DNA from: Blastococcus sp. DSM 46786
GTDB taxonomy: Bacteria; Actinomycetota; Actinomycetes; Mycobacteriales; Geodermatophilaceae
DNA length: 64,000 bases
Assembly (NCBI RefSeq): GCF_900109665.1
Contig: NZ_FOAO01000003.1
Location: forward strand, 62,001-126,000
Reading direction: 5' to 3'
Positions 8,784 through 17,171 of this stretch are shown here, piece by piece. Within the stretch, counting starts at the first letter, position 1. The number at the start of each line of letters is the position of its first letter. The notes under the pieces are model-generated. The model did no database searches. It saw only the letters and a list, made by a program, of their open reading frames with translations, and was not told the origin of the DNA. Made by a program: the position numbers and the translations under genes.

Positions 8784-9434
8784 CTACCGGACGAACCGGG
8801 TCGCCTCCTCAGGGACGGACCGCCGGGAGAGGACGACGGCCGCCACCAGGACCCAGAGGGGGAGGACGAGCGCGAGCAGGAAGGACAGCGGCGTCACGAG
8901 GCCGACCGCGGCGAGGGCCGCGCTCGCCCAGCCGAACCACCGGGGGAACGCCGTGGTGCGGAGGACGGACACCGCCGTGCCGGCCAGCAGCACGGTCATC
9001 CCCACCGGCGCGGCCAGGCCGGAGAGCGCCAGCCCGCCGTCGTAGAAGACGACGGCGGACTCCGGTGCCAGGCCGGCGGGGCTGCCCGCCCGCAGGGCTC
9101 CGGCCGAGACGAGCGCGAACCCGCCGGCGAGCAGGCCGGTGGCCACGGCACCGCCGAGGCCCGCCATCCGGGCGGGCCACGGGTCAGCGGTCCGCGCGTC
9201 CTCCAGCGCGCGGACGAGCGCCGCCAGGAAGACGGCGAGCGGGACCAGCGCCAGCAGCGACAGCATCATCGCGACGGCGATGCGGTCCGGTGCCGCGGCG
9301 TAGAAACGCAGGACCTCCCCGGGCTCCGCGTGCGGCGCGGGGGTGGTGCCTTGCAGGGCGTTGCCTGCGACGGCGAGCGCGGCGAAGCCGCCGGCGGCGG
9401 CGAGGAGAGCGTGTCGGGACGTGGAGAGGGGCAT
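8784..9434 (-). CDS. Multi-pass membrane protein
   Basis: A 216-residue integral membrane protein with about six hydrophobic helices, beginning MPLSTSRHALLAAAGGFAAL. A periplasmic loop with PHAEPGEVLRFYAAAPDR follows the first helix. It resembles uncharacterised actinobacterial membrane proteins of the DUF4386 type, but I do not recognise a function. It ends 55 nt before the histidine kinase start on the same strand and may be co-transcribed with it. Confidence 0.7.
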   Translation of the reverse strand: MPLSTSRHALLAAAGGFAALAVAGNALQGTTPAPHAEPGEVLRFYAAAPDRIAVAMMLSLLALVPLAVFLAALVRALEDARTADPWPARMAGLGGAVATGLLAGGFALVSAGALRAGSPAGLAPESAVVFYDGGLALSGLAAPVGMTVLLAGTAVSVLRTTAFPRWFGWASAALAAVGLVTPLSFLLALVLPLWVLVAAVVLSRRSVPEEATRFVR

Positions 9435-9599
9435 GGTCGACCTCGTCGGCTGCGGGAGAGCGCCCGCCCGCGGGCCGGTCGGCGCGACCTGGGCCCCGGC
9501 GGTGCGTGGACGTGGCAACGGTCGCGCCCGGCGGTTCCCGCCGTCATCGGGCACCTTCCCCGCCGGCCGGGAAGTTCTCCCGGGTCCCGGGTGCCACCG

Positions 9600-9632
9600 A
9601 CGGCCTGACCGGCCGCCCTCCGGTCAGGCCGT
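9600..9632 (-). terminator. 13-bp hairpin overlapping the dehydrogenase stop
   Basis: Perfect 13-bp inverted repeat (9600-9612 and 9620-9632) with a 7-nt loop. It includes the stop codon of the minus-strand dehydrogenase gene. The probable role is termination of that transcript. Confidence 0.65.
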
Positions 9633-10598
9633 GTCGAGCACGATCTTGTACTGGCCGGCCCGCGGCTGGATCGCGGCGGCGAAGGCGGTCTGGACGTCGT
9701 CGACGGGGTGGACGTCGCTGACGTAGACGTCGCGCAACCCGGGGTGGGCCGCGAGGTACGCGCCCGCGTCCCGCAGCACCCGGGCCCGCTCGAGCGTGAC
9801 CCCGGCGCGCAACGTCAGGTTCTTCCGCAGGAACGTGATCATGTCCAGCGGGTAGACCGGGTCGTCGGGGATGCCGAAGTAGAGGATCTCGCCCCCGGGG
9901 GCAGCGGCGGCCAGGCAGTCCTGCAGCGTGGTCACCTGGTGCCCCACCGCCTCGACGACGACGGACGGGCGGTCGGCGTCCGGGAGGGTCGCGGCCCAGC
10001 GGCTCGCGCTGGCGGTGACGGTCTCGTCCACCCCGAAGGCGCCGGCCGCGGCGCTGCGGTCCACCCGGTCGATGCCGACGACGTGGCGGGCGCCGCGCTG
10101 CTTGAGCACGTGGCTGAACAGCAGCCCGATGGGGCCCTGCCCGACGACGGCGACCGCCTTCCCGCGCACGTCGCCGAGCTGCTCCGCGGCGTAGAGGACG
10201 CAGGCCAGCGGCTGGAGCATGACGGCGGTGGTGGGAGGCAGCGCGGTGTCGTAGCCGGCCAGCCCGTCGCCGTCGGTGACCAGCAGTTCGGCGATCCCGT
10301 CGAACGCGGCCGCCCAGCCGACCACCAGGTCGCCGGGGGAGTGGGCCGGGTGCCGGCTGGCGACCACCTCGCCGACCACCTCGTGCAGCGGGAAGCCGGG
10401 GAACGGCGTCACCGTCCGGTCCGCCGGGTTCGGGGCGTGGAGGAAGGGCGCGCCCTTGAAGAAGGGCAGGTCGCTGCCGCAGATCCCCCCGGCCCTCGTC
10501 GCGAGCAGCACCTGGCCGGCCGCCAGGTCCTCCGCGCGCGGGGCGGCGACCTCCACCCGCTCGAAGGCGAACGGTCCGCTCAGCCGCTGGGCCCACAC
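9624..10598 (-). CDS. Medium-chain zinc-type dehydrogenase (threonine/polyol dehydrogenase-like)
   Basis: MDR-superfamily oxidoreductase of 324 residues. The catalytic-domain start GGICGSDLPFFKG and the Rossmann nucleotide motif VAVVGQGPIGLLFSHVLKQRGA are clear. The four-cysteine structural zinc loop is absent, and the protein is shorter than typical 345-residue members. That fits a divergent polyol- or threonine-dehydrogenase-like branch. I chose the GTG at 10598. The gene is divergent from the SerA-like gene; the 187 nt between them holds both promoters. Substrate unknown. Confidence 0.8.
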   Translation of the reverse strand: MWAQRLSGPFAFERVEVAAPRAEDLAAGQVLLATRAGGICGSDLPFFKGAPFLHAPNPADRTVTPFPGFPLHEVVGEVVASRHPAHSPGDLVVGWAAAFDGIAELLVTDGDGLAGYDTALPPTTAVMLQPLACVLYAAEQLGDVRGKAVAVVGQGPIGLLFSHVLKQRGARHVVGIDRVDRSAAAGAFGVDETVTASASRWAATLPDADRPSVVVEAVGHQVTTLQDCLAAAAPGGEILYFGIPDDPVYPLDMITFLRKNLTLRAGVTLERARVLRDAGAYLAAHPGLRDVYVSDVHPVDDVQTAFAAAIQPRAGQYKIVLDTA

Positions 10599-10785
10599 GT
10601 CGCACCGCCTCCCCCCGCGGCCGCCGGGTGCGGCCGCCCGGGAAGTAGACCAGCGCCGCGCGCCGGGCGCAGCAGGACCGGTCGCAGGACGTCCCGGCGC
10701 CGCCGGGATACTGGTCGGCGTCGCGCACGCCCGGCGACGCGCCGGCGCACCGGCCGGCGGTCCCACGGTCGAGGAGGTCCTGGAC

Positions 10786-11994
10786 GTGCCCAGAGCGCTG
10801 CTGCTGGAGAACATCGACCCGGTCGCGACCGAGATCCTCGGTTCCGCCGGCTACGAGGTCGAGTCCCTGCGCGGGGCGCTCGACGAGGCGGACCTGATCG
10901 CCGCGCTCGACGGCGTCGACCTGCTGGGCATCCGGTCGAAGACGCAGGTGACCGCCGAGGTGCTGCGCAGCCGCCCCGCCCTGGAGGCGGTGGGCGCCTT
11001 CTGCATCGGCACGAACCAGATCGACCTGACGGCGGCCGCGGCGGCGGGCGTGGCGGTGTTCAACGCGCCGTACTCGAACACCCGCAGCGTGGTGGAGATG
11101 GCGATCGCCGAGATCATCATCCTCGCCCGGCGGCTGGTCGACCGCGACCGGTCGCTGCACGCCGGCACGTGGGACAAGTCGGCCGCCGGCAGCCACGAGA
11201 TCCGCGGGCGGACCCTCGGCATCATCGGCTACGGCAACATCGGCAGCCAGTTGTCGGTGCTGGCCGAGGCGCTGGGCATGCGGGTGATCTTCTACGACCT
11301 CGAGGACAAGCTGGCGCTGGGCAACGCGGAGCGGTGCAACAGCCTCGACGAGCTCCTCGAGCGGGCGGAGACCGTCACGCTGCACGTGGACGGGCGGGCG
11401 GGCAACGCCGGCCTGTTCGGGGCCGAGCAGTTCGCCCGGATGCGCCCGCGCAGCCTGTTCCTCAACCTGTCCCGCGGCTTCGTCCTCGACCACGAGGCGC
11501 TGCGCGACAGCATCCTGAGCGGCCACATCGCCGGGGCGGCGGTCGACGTCTTCCCGCACGAGCCGCGCGAGCAGGGGGACGAGTTCACCTCCGTCCTCCG
11601 CGGCCTGCCCAACGTCATCCTCACCCCGCACATCGGCGGGTCGACCCAGGAGGCGCAGCACGACATCGGGCGGTTCGTGGCCGGCAAGCTGGTCGACTAC
11701 ACCGCCACGGGGACGACGACGCTGAGCGTCAACCTGCCCACGGTGGTCCTGCACGGCTCCTCGGCCGACCGTTTCGCGCTGCTGCACCGCAACGTGCCCG
11801 GTGTGCTCGCGCGGGTCGACGCGCTGGTCGGCGAGCACGGCCTCAACGTCGACGCCCAGGTGCTCGCCACGCGCGGGGAGCACGGCTACGCGGTCACCGA
11901 CGTCAGCGCGCCGCTGCCGGCGGACCTGCTCGCGGGGCTCGCCGCGCTGCCGGAGGCCGTGCGCCTGAAGCGCTTCGGGCCCCGGGGCGGCTGA
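10786..11994 (+). CDS. serA: D-3-phosphoglycerate dehydrogenase-like 2-hydroxyacid dehydrogenase
   Basis: D-isomer-specific 2-hydroxyacid dehydrogenase with a C-terminal ACT domain, 402 residues. SerA normally oxidises 3-phosphoglycerate in the first step of serine synthesis. Visible motifs are FCIGTNQIDL, the NAD-binding GIIGYGNIGSQLSVLAEALG, the NLSRG block, the catalytic Glu region VFPHEPREQ and the His in TPHIGGSTQEAQ. The last 75 residues (NVPGVLARVDALVGEHGLNV) are the ACT domain. The length matches the short SerA form of E. coli rather than the 520-residue actinobacterial form, so it may be a second, specialised enzyme. The GTG at 10786 follows GAGGAGGTC by 6-7 nt. Confidence 0.85.
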   Translation: MPRALLLENIDPVATEILGSAGYEVESLRGALDEADLIAALDGVDLLGIRSKTQVTAEVLRSRPALEAVGAFCIGTNQIDLTAAAAAGVAVFNAPYSNTRSVVEMAIAEIIILARRLVDRDRSLHAGTWDKSAAGSHEIRGRTLGIIGYGNIGSQLSVLAEALGMRVIFYDLEDKLALGNAERCNSLDELLERAETVTLHVDGRAGNAGLFGAEQFARMRPRSLFLNLSRGFVLDHEALRDSILSGHIAGAAVDVFPHEPREQGDEFTSVLRGLPNVILTPHIGGSTQEAQHDIGRFVAGKLVDYTATGTTTLSVNLPTVVLHGSSADRFALLHRNVPGVLARVDALVGEHGLNVDAQVLATRGEHGYAVTDVSAPLPADLLAGLAALPEAVRLKRFGPRGG

Positions 11995-12031
11995 CCGCGG
12001 CGCCTCCCTCGCCAGCGGAGCGGCACCTGGG

Positions 12032-12037
12032 TACGGT
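12032..12037 (+). promoter_or_regulatory. -10 box for the selenoprotein operon (leaderless)
   Basis: TACGGT lies 6 nt before the GTG at 12044. Transcription would therefore begin at or next to the start codon, giving a leaderless mRNA. This suggests the thioredoxin-domain and UGSC genes have their own promoter and are not only read through from the SerA-like gene 49 nt upstream. Confidence 0.5.
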
Positions 12038-12043
12038 CGCGTC

Positions 12044-13441
12044 GTGCGGCTCCCGGACGGTCTCGTGGCCGTGGTCAAGCGCGACTGCCCCACCTGCGTC
12101 CTCGTGGAGCCGGTGCTGCGGCGGCTCGGCGCCGCCGTCTGGTGCCAGGACGACGCCGGGTGGTTCGACGGCGACGACACCGAGCTGGAGCTCTCCTACC
12201 GGCTGGGCATCGAGACCGTGCCGACGCTGCTGCGCGTGGCCGACGGTGCCGAGACCGCCCGGGTGGTCGGCTGGAGCCGGGAGCAGTGGGCGGAGCTGAC
12301 CGGCGTCCCCGACCTGGGCGAGGGGCTGCCCGAGCACCGGCCGGGCTGCGGCTCGCTCTCGGTGGACCCGTTCCGGGTCGACGCGCTCGAGGCGCGCTAC
12401 GGCGGCAGCGGGCTGGCCAGCCGGCGGATCGAGCTCGCCGAGCTCGAGGACGAGCACGAGGCGCTGTTCGACCGGGGCTGGACCGACGGGCTGCCCGTCG
12501 TCCCGCCGACGCCCGAGCGGGTGCTGCGGATGCTGCGCGGCACCACCCGGGACCCCGCCGAGGTCGTCGCCGTGGTGCCGCCGGACCTCGTCGAGTGCAC
12601 GGTGGAGAAGGTGGCCGTCAACGCGGTGCTGGCCGGGTGCCTGCCCGAGCACCTGCCGGTGGTGCTCGCCGCGCTCGAGGCGGCGGCCGCCGAGGAGTTC
12701 GCGCTGCACGGGCTGCTGGCGACGACGTACTTCGCCGGGCCGGTGGTGGTGGTCAACGGGCCCGTCGCCGGCCGGATCGGCATGAACAGCGGGGTCAACG
12801 CCCTCGGCCAGGGCAACCGCGCCAACGCCACGATCGGCCGGGCCCTGCAGCTCGTGGTGCGCAACGTCGGCGGCGGCCGCCCCGGCGAGGTGGACCGGGC
12901 CACCCTGGGCAACCCCGGCAAGTTCACCTTCTGCTTCGCCGAGCGCGAGCACGACAGCCCGTTCGCCCCGCTGGCCGCCGACCGCGGGGTGGCCGGCGAT
13001 GCGGTGACGGTGTTCGCCGGGTCGGGCGTGCAGCCGGTGGTCGACCAGCTCAGCCGCGACCCGGCGTCGCTGGCGCGCACCTTCGCGGCCTGCCTGCGCG
13101 TGAACGCCCACCCGAAGCTGCCGATGGCGTTCGACGCGATGCTCGTGGTCTCGCCCGAGCACGGCCGGGTGTTCCGCGAGGCGGGCTGGGACCGCGCCCG
13201 CCTGCTGGCCGAGCTCGAGGAGCTGCTGACGCTGCCCGCCGACGAGCTGGTGCGCGGGGCCGGCGGCATGGCCGAGGGGGTGCCCGCCGGGCTGGCCGGC
13301 GCCGACCTGCCGAAGTTCCGGCCCGGTGGTCTGCTGGTGGCGCACGCCGGCGGCGACGCCGGGCTGTTCAGCGCGGTCGTGGGCGGCTGGGTGTCCGGGG
13401 AGACCGGGAGCGCCCCGGTGACGAGAGAGGTGCGCGCATGA
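12044..13441 (+). CDS. Thioredoxin-domain protein fused to a UGSC-associated domain
   Basis: A 465-residue protein. Residues 1-90 form a short thioredoxin/glutaredoxin-like domain with the redox pair CPTC (Cys15, Cys18) and the cis-Pro segment IETVPTLL. A long domain follows, opening with RPGCGSLSVDPF and GWTDGLPVVPPTPERVLRML and rich in conserved Gly/Asn stretches such as GPVAGRIGMNSGVNALGQGN. I know this second domain only as a companion of UGSC proteins; its activity is not established. Its stop codon overlaps the start of the UGSC gene by 4 nt (ATGA), so the two are translationally coupled. A role as electron donor or partner enzyme for the selenoprotein is a reasonable inference. The start is a GTG with a -10 box just before it and no leader. 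Confidence 0.82.
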   Translation: MRLPDGLVAVVKRDCPTCVLVEPVLRRLGAAVWCQDDAGWFDGDDTELELSYRLGIETVPTLLRVADGAETARVVGWSREQWAELTGVPDLGEGLPEHRPGCGSLSVDPFRVDALEARYGGSGLASRRIELAELEDEHEALFDRGWTDGLPVVPPTPERVLRMLRGTTRDPAEVVAVVPPDLVECTVEKVAVNAVLAGCLPEHLPVVLAALEAAAAEEFALHGLLATTYFAGPVVVVNGPVAGRIGMNSGVNALGQGNRANATIGRALQLVVRNVGGGRPGEVDRATLGNPGKFTFCFAEREHDSPFAPLAADRGVAGDAVTVFAGSGVQPVVDQLSRDPASLARTFAACLRVNAHPKLPMAFDAMLVVSPEHGRVFREAGWDRARLLAELEELLTLPADELVRGAGGMAEGVPAGLAGADLPKFRPGGLLVAHAGGDAGLFSAVVGGWVSGETGSAPVTREVRA

Positions 13442-13956
13442 GGACCGTCCTGGACCCGACCGGCGAGCGGCAGGCGTCCGCCCGCGAGCTGCTGCCCCGC
13501 CCGGAGACGCTGCGCGGCCGCAGCGTGGGGCTGCTCGACATCAGCAAGGCGCGCGGCGACGTCGTGCTCGACCGTCTCGCGGAGCTGCTCGCCGCCGACG
13601 GTGCGCTCGTGCGCCGGTACCGCAAGCCGACCTTCGCCCGCACCGCCCCGGTGGACCTGCGGCACGAGATCGCCGAGCAGTGCGAGGTGGTCATCGAGGC
13701 GCTCGCCGATTAGGGCTCGTGCACGTCGTGCAGTGTGCACGACATCGCCGACCTCGAGCGCCGCGGCGTCGTCGGGGTGTTCCTCGCCAGCGAGGCCTTC
13801 GCCGAGGCCGCCCGCCTGCAGGGCGCGGCCCTGGGGTTCCCCGCGCCGTGCGTCCTCGCCCCGCACCCGGTCCAGGACCGCACCGACGCGGAGCTGCGGG
13901 CGGCCGCGGAGGCGGCGTACCCGGCGGTGCTGGCCGCCGTCACCTCCGCGGGGTGA
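13438..13956 (+). CDS. UGSC-family selenoprotein with in-frame TAG read as selenocysteine
   Basis: The frame opened by ATG 13438 runs through an in-frame TAG at 13711-13713 and continues without further stops to TGA at 13954-13956, giving 172 residues if TAG is read. The residues around it are ALAD-(TAG)-GSCTSCSVHD, so TAG falls exactly on the U of the UGSC signature. Cys95 and Cys98 follow it as a CxxC. The downstream half (DIADLERRGVVGVFLAS, then GAALGFPAPCVLAPHPVQ) belongs to the same family domain and keeps the same frame and codon bias. A pseudogene would not be expected to place its only stop at the one position where relatives carry selenocysteine. UAG-decoded selenocysteine was reported for Geodermatophilus and Blastococcus (recalled: Mukai and colleagues, 2016). 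An annotation pipeline would truncate this gene at residue 91 or split it. The biochemical role of UGSC proteins is unknown; a redox function with the coupled thioredoxin-domain protein is inferred. Confidence 0.88.
13717..13742 (+). promoter_or_regulatory. Candidate bacterial SECIS stem-loop
   Basis: Three nt after the TAG, TCGTGCAC (13717-13724) pairs perfectly with GTGCACGA (13735-13742), enclosing GTCGTGCAGT. A G-U closing pair would leave an 8-nt apical loop containing GU. Bacterial SECIS elements lie within the coding sequence just after the Sec codon, so the location fits. The distance from TAG to the loop (about 12 nt) is a little shorter than in E. coli fdhF. A smaller alternative hairpin (TGCAC-GTC-GTGCA, 13720-13732) competes. 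Confidence 0.6.
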
Positions 13957-13975
13957 CGTGCGTGCCGGTCGCTGC

Positions 13976-13981
13976 CAGGGT
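13976..13981 (+). promoter_or_regulatory. -10-like CAGGGT before the AhpD-like gene
   Basis: CAGGGT is 6 nt before the GTG at 13988, within GTCGCTGCCAGGGTGGGC. Almost the same string precedes the gene at 44254 (GTCGCTGGCAGGGTGGGC). Both would give leaderless transcripts. Confidence 0.4.
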
Positions 13982-13987
13982 GGGCCG

Positions 13988-14620
13988 GTGACCGAGATGC
14001 CGATCAGCCGCTTCCCCCTCCGGCCCGCCGACGAGCTGCCCCCCGACCTGGCCGAGCGCTACGCGGGGGTGGCGGAGAAGTCGGGCTTCCTGCCCAACGT
14101 CTTCGCCGCGCTCGCCTGGCGGCCGGACGAGGCGCGGGCGTTCTTCGCGATGCACGACGCGCTCATGGACAAGGAGACGCCGGGGCTCTCCAAGGCCGAC
14201 CGCGAGCTGATCGTGGTGGCGACCAGCGCCGGCAACGACTGCCTGTACTGCGTCGTCGCCCACGGCGCCGTCGCCCGCATCCGCAGCAAGGACCCGCACA
14301 TCGCCGACCACGTCGCCGTGGACTGGCGGAAGGCGCCGCTGTCGCCGCGCATGCACGCCGTGCTCGCGGTGGCCACCCGGCTGGCGGCCGATCCGGCCTC
14401 GGTCACCGCCGCGGACCTGGCCACCCTCACCGAGCACGGCCTGACCGAGGACGACGTGTGGGACGTCGGCATGATCACGTCGTTCTTCGCGCTCTCCAAC
14501 CGGCTGGCGCACTTCGCGGCGATAACGCCGAACCCGGAGTTCTTCCTGATGGGCCGGCTGCCGCGGGGCGCCGAGGCGCCGCAGGGTGGTTCCCGGGCGG
14601 GCGAGCCCCCGACGGGTTGA
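13988..14620 (+). CDS. AhpD-like peroxidase-related protein
   Basis: Carboxymuconolactone-decarboxylase/AhpD fold of the 'uncharacterised peroxidase-related enzyme' type, 210 residues. It retains the redox pair in NDCLYCVVAHG (Cys85, Cys88) with the downstream His, as in AhpD. The family signature GLSKADRELIVVATSAGN precedes it. It starts with GTG 31 nt after the UGSC stop codon. Its position next to a thioredoxin-domain protein and a selenoprotein suggests a peroxide or disulfide redox group, which is inference from context. Confidence 0.85.
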   Translation: MTEMPISRFPLRPADELPPDLAERYAGVAEKSGFLPNVFAALAWRPDEARAFFAMHDALMDKETPGLSKADRELIVVATSAGNDCLYCVVAHGAVARIRSKDPHIADHVAVDWRKAPLSPRMHAVLAVATRLAADPASVTAADLATLTEHGLTEDDVWDVGMITSFFALSNRLAHFAAITPNPEFFLMGRLPRGAEAPQGGSRAGEPPTG

Positions 14621-14626
14621 GCCGGG

Positions 14627-14683
14627 CCGGCCGACGTCCAGCCGCACCGTGGCGCGGCTCCACGTCGGCCGGTGCGGCTGGAC
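14627..14683 (+). promoter_or_regulatory. Two overlapping, mutually exclusive hairpins
   Basis: An 11-bp inverted repeat (14627-14637 with 14662-14672) interlocks with a 13-bp inverted repeat (14636-14648 with 14671-14683). Both are perfect, and they share bases, so only one can form at a time. The order A-B-A'-B' is that of an attenuator or a terminator with two states. It lies 6 nt after the AhpD-like stop codon and about 100 nt before the aldolase gene. No leader peptide is apparent. Confidence 0.45.
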
Positions 14684-14779
14684 GAGCGCTCCTCGCGCGG
14701 TGTCCCGGCCCCTCGGTCGCGGGTTCCGCGCGGTGCGCGCAGGATCGGACCGGATCGGGCGACGACAGGGGAGGGCCGG

Positions 14780-15517
14780 ATGGCGGGCGGCGAGGCGGAG
14801 CTGCGGCAGCGGTGGTCGGAGGGCCGGCCCTGCCACGGGCTGTGGAGCCTGCTGCCCGGGGCGGTGACCGGTGAGGTGCTCGCGCGGACCGGCGCCGACT
14901 ACGTGGTCGTCGACCTGCAGCACGGGGCCACCGCCGAGGCCGACCTCCCGGGCACCTGCGCGGCGATCACGGCGGCGGGCTCGGTGCCGCTGGTGCGCAC
15001 CCGCAGCTCGCTGTTCCCCGACCTCGGGCGGCCGCTGGACCTCGGCGCCCGCGGCGTCATCGTGCCCAACGTCCGCGACGCCGCGCACACCCGAGAGATC
15101 GTCGCCGCCTGCCGGTACGCACCCGCCGGCGGCCGGTCCATCGGCCGGCTCTCCGGCGGGGCCGACGAGCCGCTGGTGCTCGTCATGGTGGAGGCGGCGT
15201 CGATGCTCGCCGACCTCGACGCCGTCCTCGGCGTGCCGGGGGTGGACGGGCTGTACGTCGGCCCGGCAGACCTCGGGCTGTCGCTGCAGCTGACCGGCGA
15301 CGACCAGCGGCAGGAGCTCCGCGCGGTGCTGTCCTCGATCATCGCCCGGGCGCGGGCCGCCGGGGTGCCCGTGGGCGTGCACGCGCGCAGCGGTGAGGAG
15401 GCCGCCGGCTACGCCGCGGAGGGCGCCACCGTGGTGACGGTCGCCGTCGACGCCGGTGCCCTGGCCGAGGCCACCGCGCAGCACCTCGGCGTCGCGCGGG
15501 CCGCGGCCACCGGCTGA
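14780..15517 (+). CDS. HpcH/HpaI-family aldolase
   Basis: Metal-dependent class II aldolase fold, 245 residues, related to 2,4-dihydroxyhept-2-ene-1,7-dioate aldolase and citrate-lyase beta. It opens HGLWSLLPGAVTGEVLARTGADYVVVDLQHG, and the Arg in PLVRTRSS, the metal-ligand Glu in VLVMVEAAS and the Asp of YVGPADLGLSL are all in place. The ATG at 14780 has GGGAGGG upstream. These enzymes cleave 2-keto-4-hydroxy acids to pyruvate and an aldehyde. It converges with the alditol oxidase gene 10 nt away; a link between the two is possible only as inference. Confidence 0.9.
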   Translation: MAGGEAELRQRWSEGRPCHGLWSLLPGAVTGEVLARTGADYVVVDLQHGATAEADLPGTCAAITAAGSVPLVRTRSSLFPDLGRPLDLGARGVIVPNVRDAAHTREIVAACRYAPAGGRSIGRLSGGADEPLVLVMVEAASMLADLDAVLGVPGVDGLYVGPADLGLSLQLTGDDQRQELRAVLSSIIARARAAGVPVGVHARSGEEAAGYAAEGATVVTVAVDAGALAEATAQHLGVARAAATG

Positions 15518-15527
15518 CGGCGCCCGG

Positions 15528-16817
<1,290 letters not shown>

Positions 16818-17171
16818 GCTGGCTCGCGATCTGCTCGGGGTCGGCGGCCGTGCGACCTGCCGGGGTCCGATGATCCCCGACCGGGCCGGCCGCCGCGGAG
16901 GCCTCGCTCCCGTCCGGCCGAGCCGCTGGACGGGCGGCGGCACGGACGGTGGTCGTCACCGCCCGGAGGGCCTGGAGATCCCACCGCCAGGTGGTGGAGC
17001 CGACCGGCGGGTGGCGCGGAGGGCACCCCGCGACCGCGGCGCACGAGGTGGGAGGAGCTGCTGCGGATCTCCGTCCCCGGCGCCGGCCCGGTGCCCTGAC
17101 CGGGTCGCCCGCGCCGGGCCGCGCGTCCCCACCCGCCGGCCGGGGAGGGCGAGGACCGGCGGGAGACGTGC
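16818..17171. other. Intergenic stretch without a gene
   Basis: 354 nt between the alditol oxidase start and the end of the three-domain membrane protein gene, both on the minus strand. The promoter of the oxidase gene should lie here. A small CCACC-gcca-GGTGG repeat near 16990 is the only symmetrical element I see. Open frames here have no recognisable features. Confidence 0.4.

Noticed and set aside
13680-13991. Separate gene starting just before the TAG, or a second gene from GTG 13735
   Set aside because: The frame from 13680 is antithetical to the family and has no motif. The piece from 13735 is simply the C-terminal half of the UGSC protein in the same frame as ATG 13438.
12000-14000. 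tRNA-Sec or sel genes near the selenoprotein
   Set aside because: I found no tRNA-like cloverleaf and no selA, selB or selD in this window; they must lie elsewhere if present.
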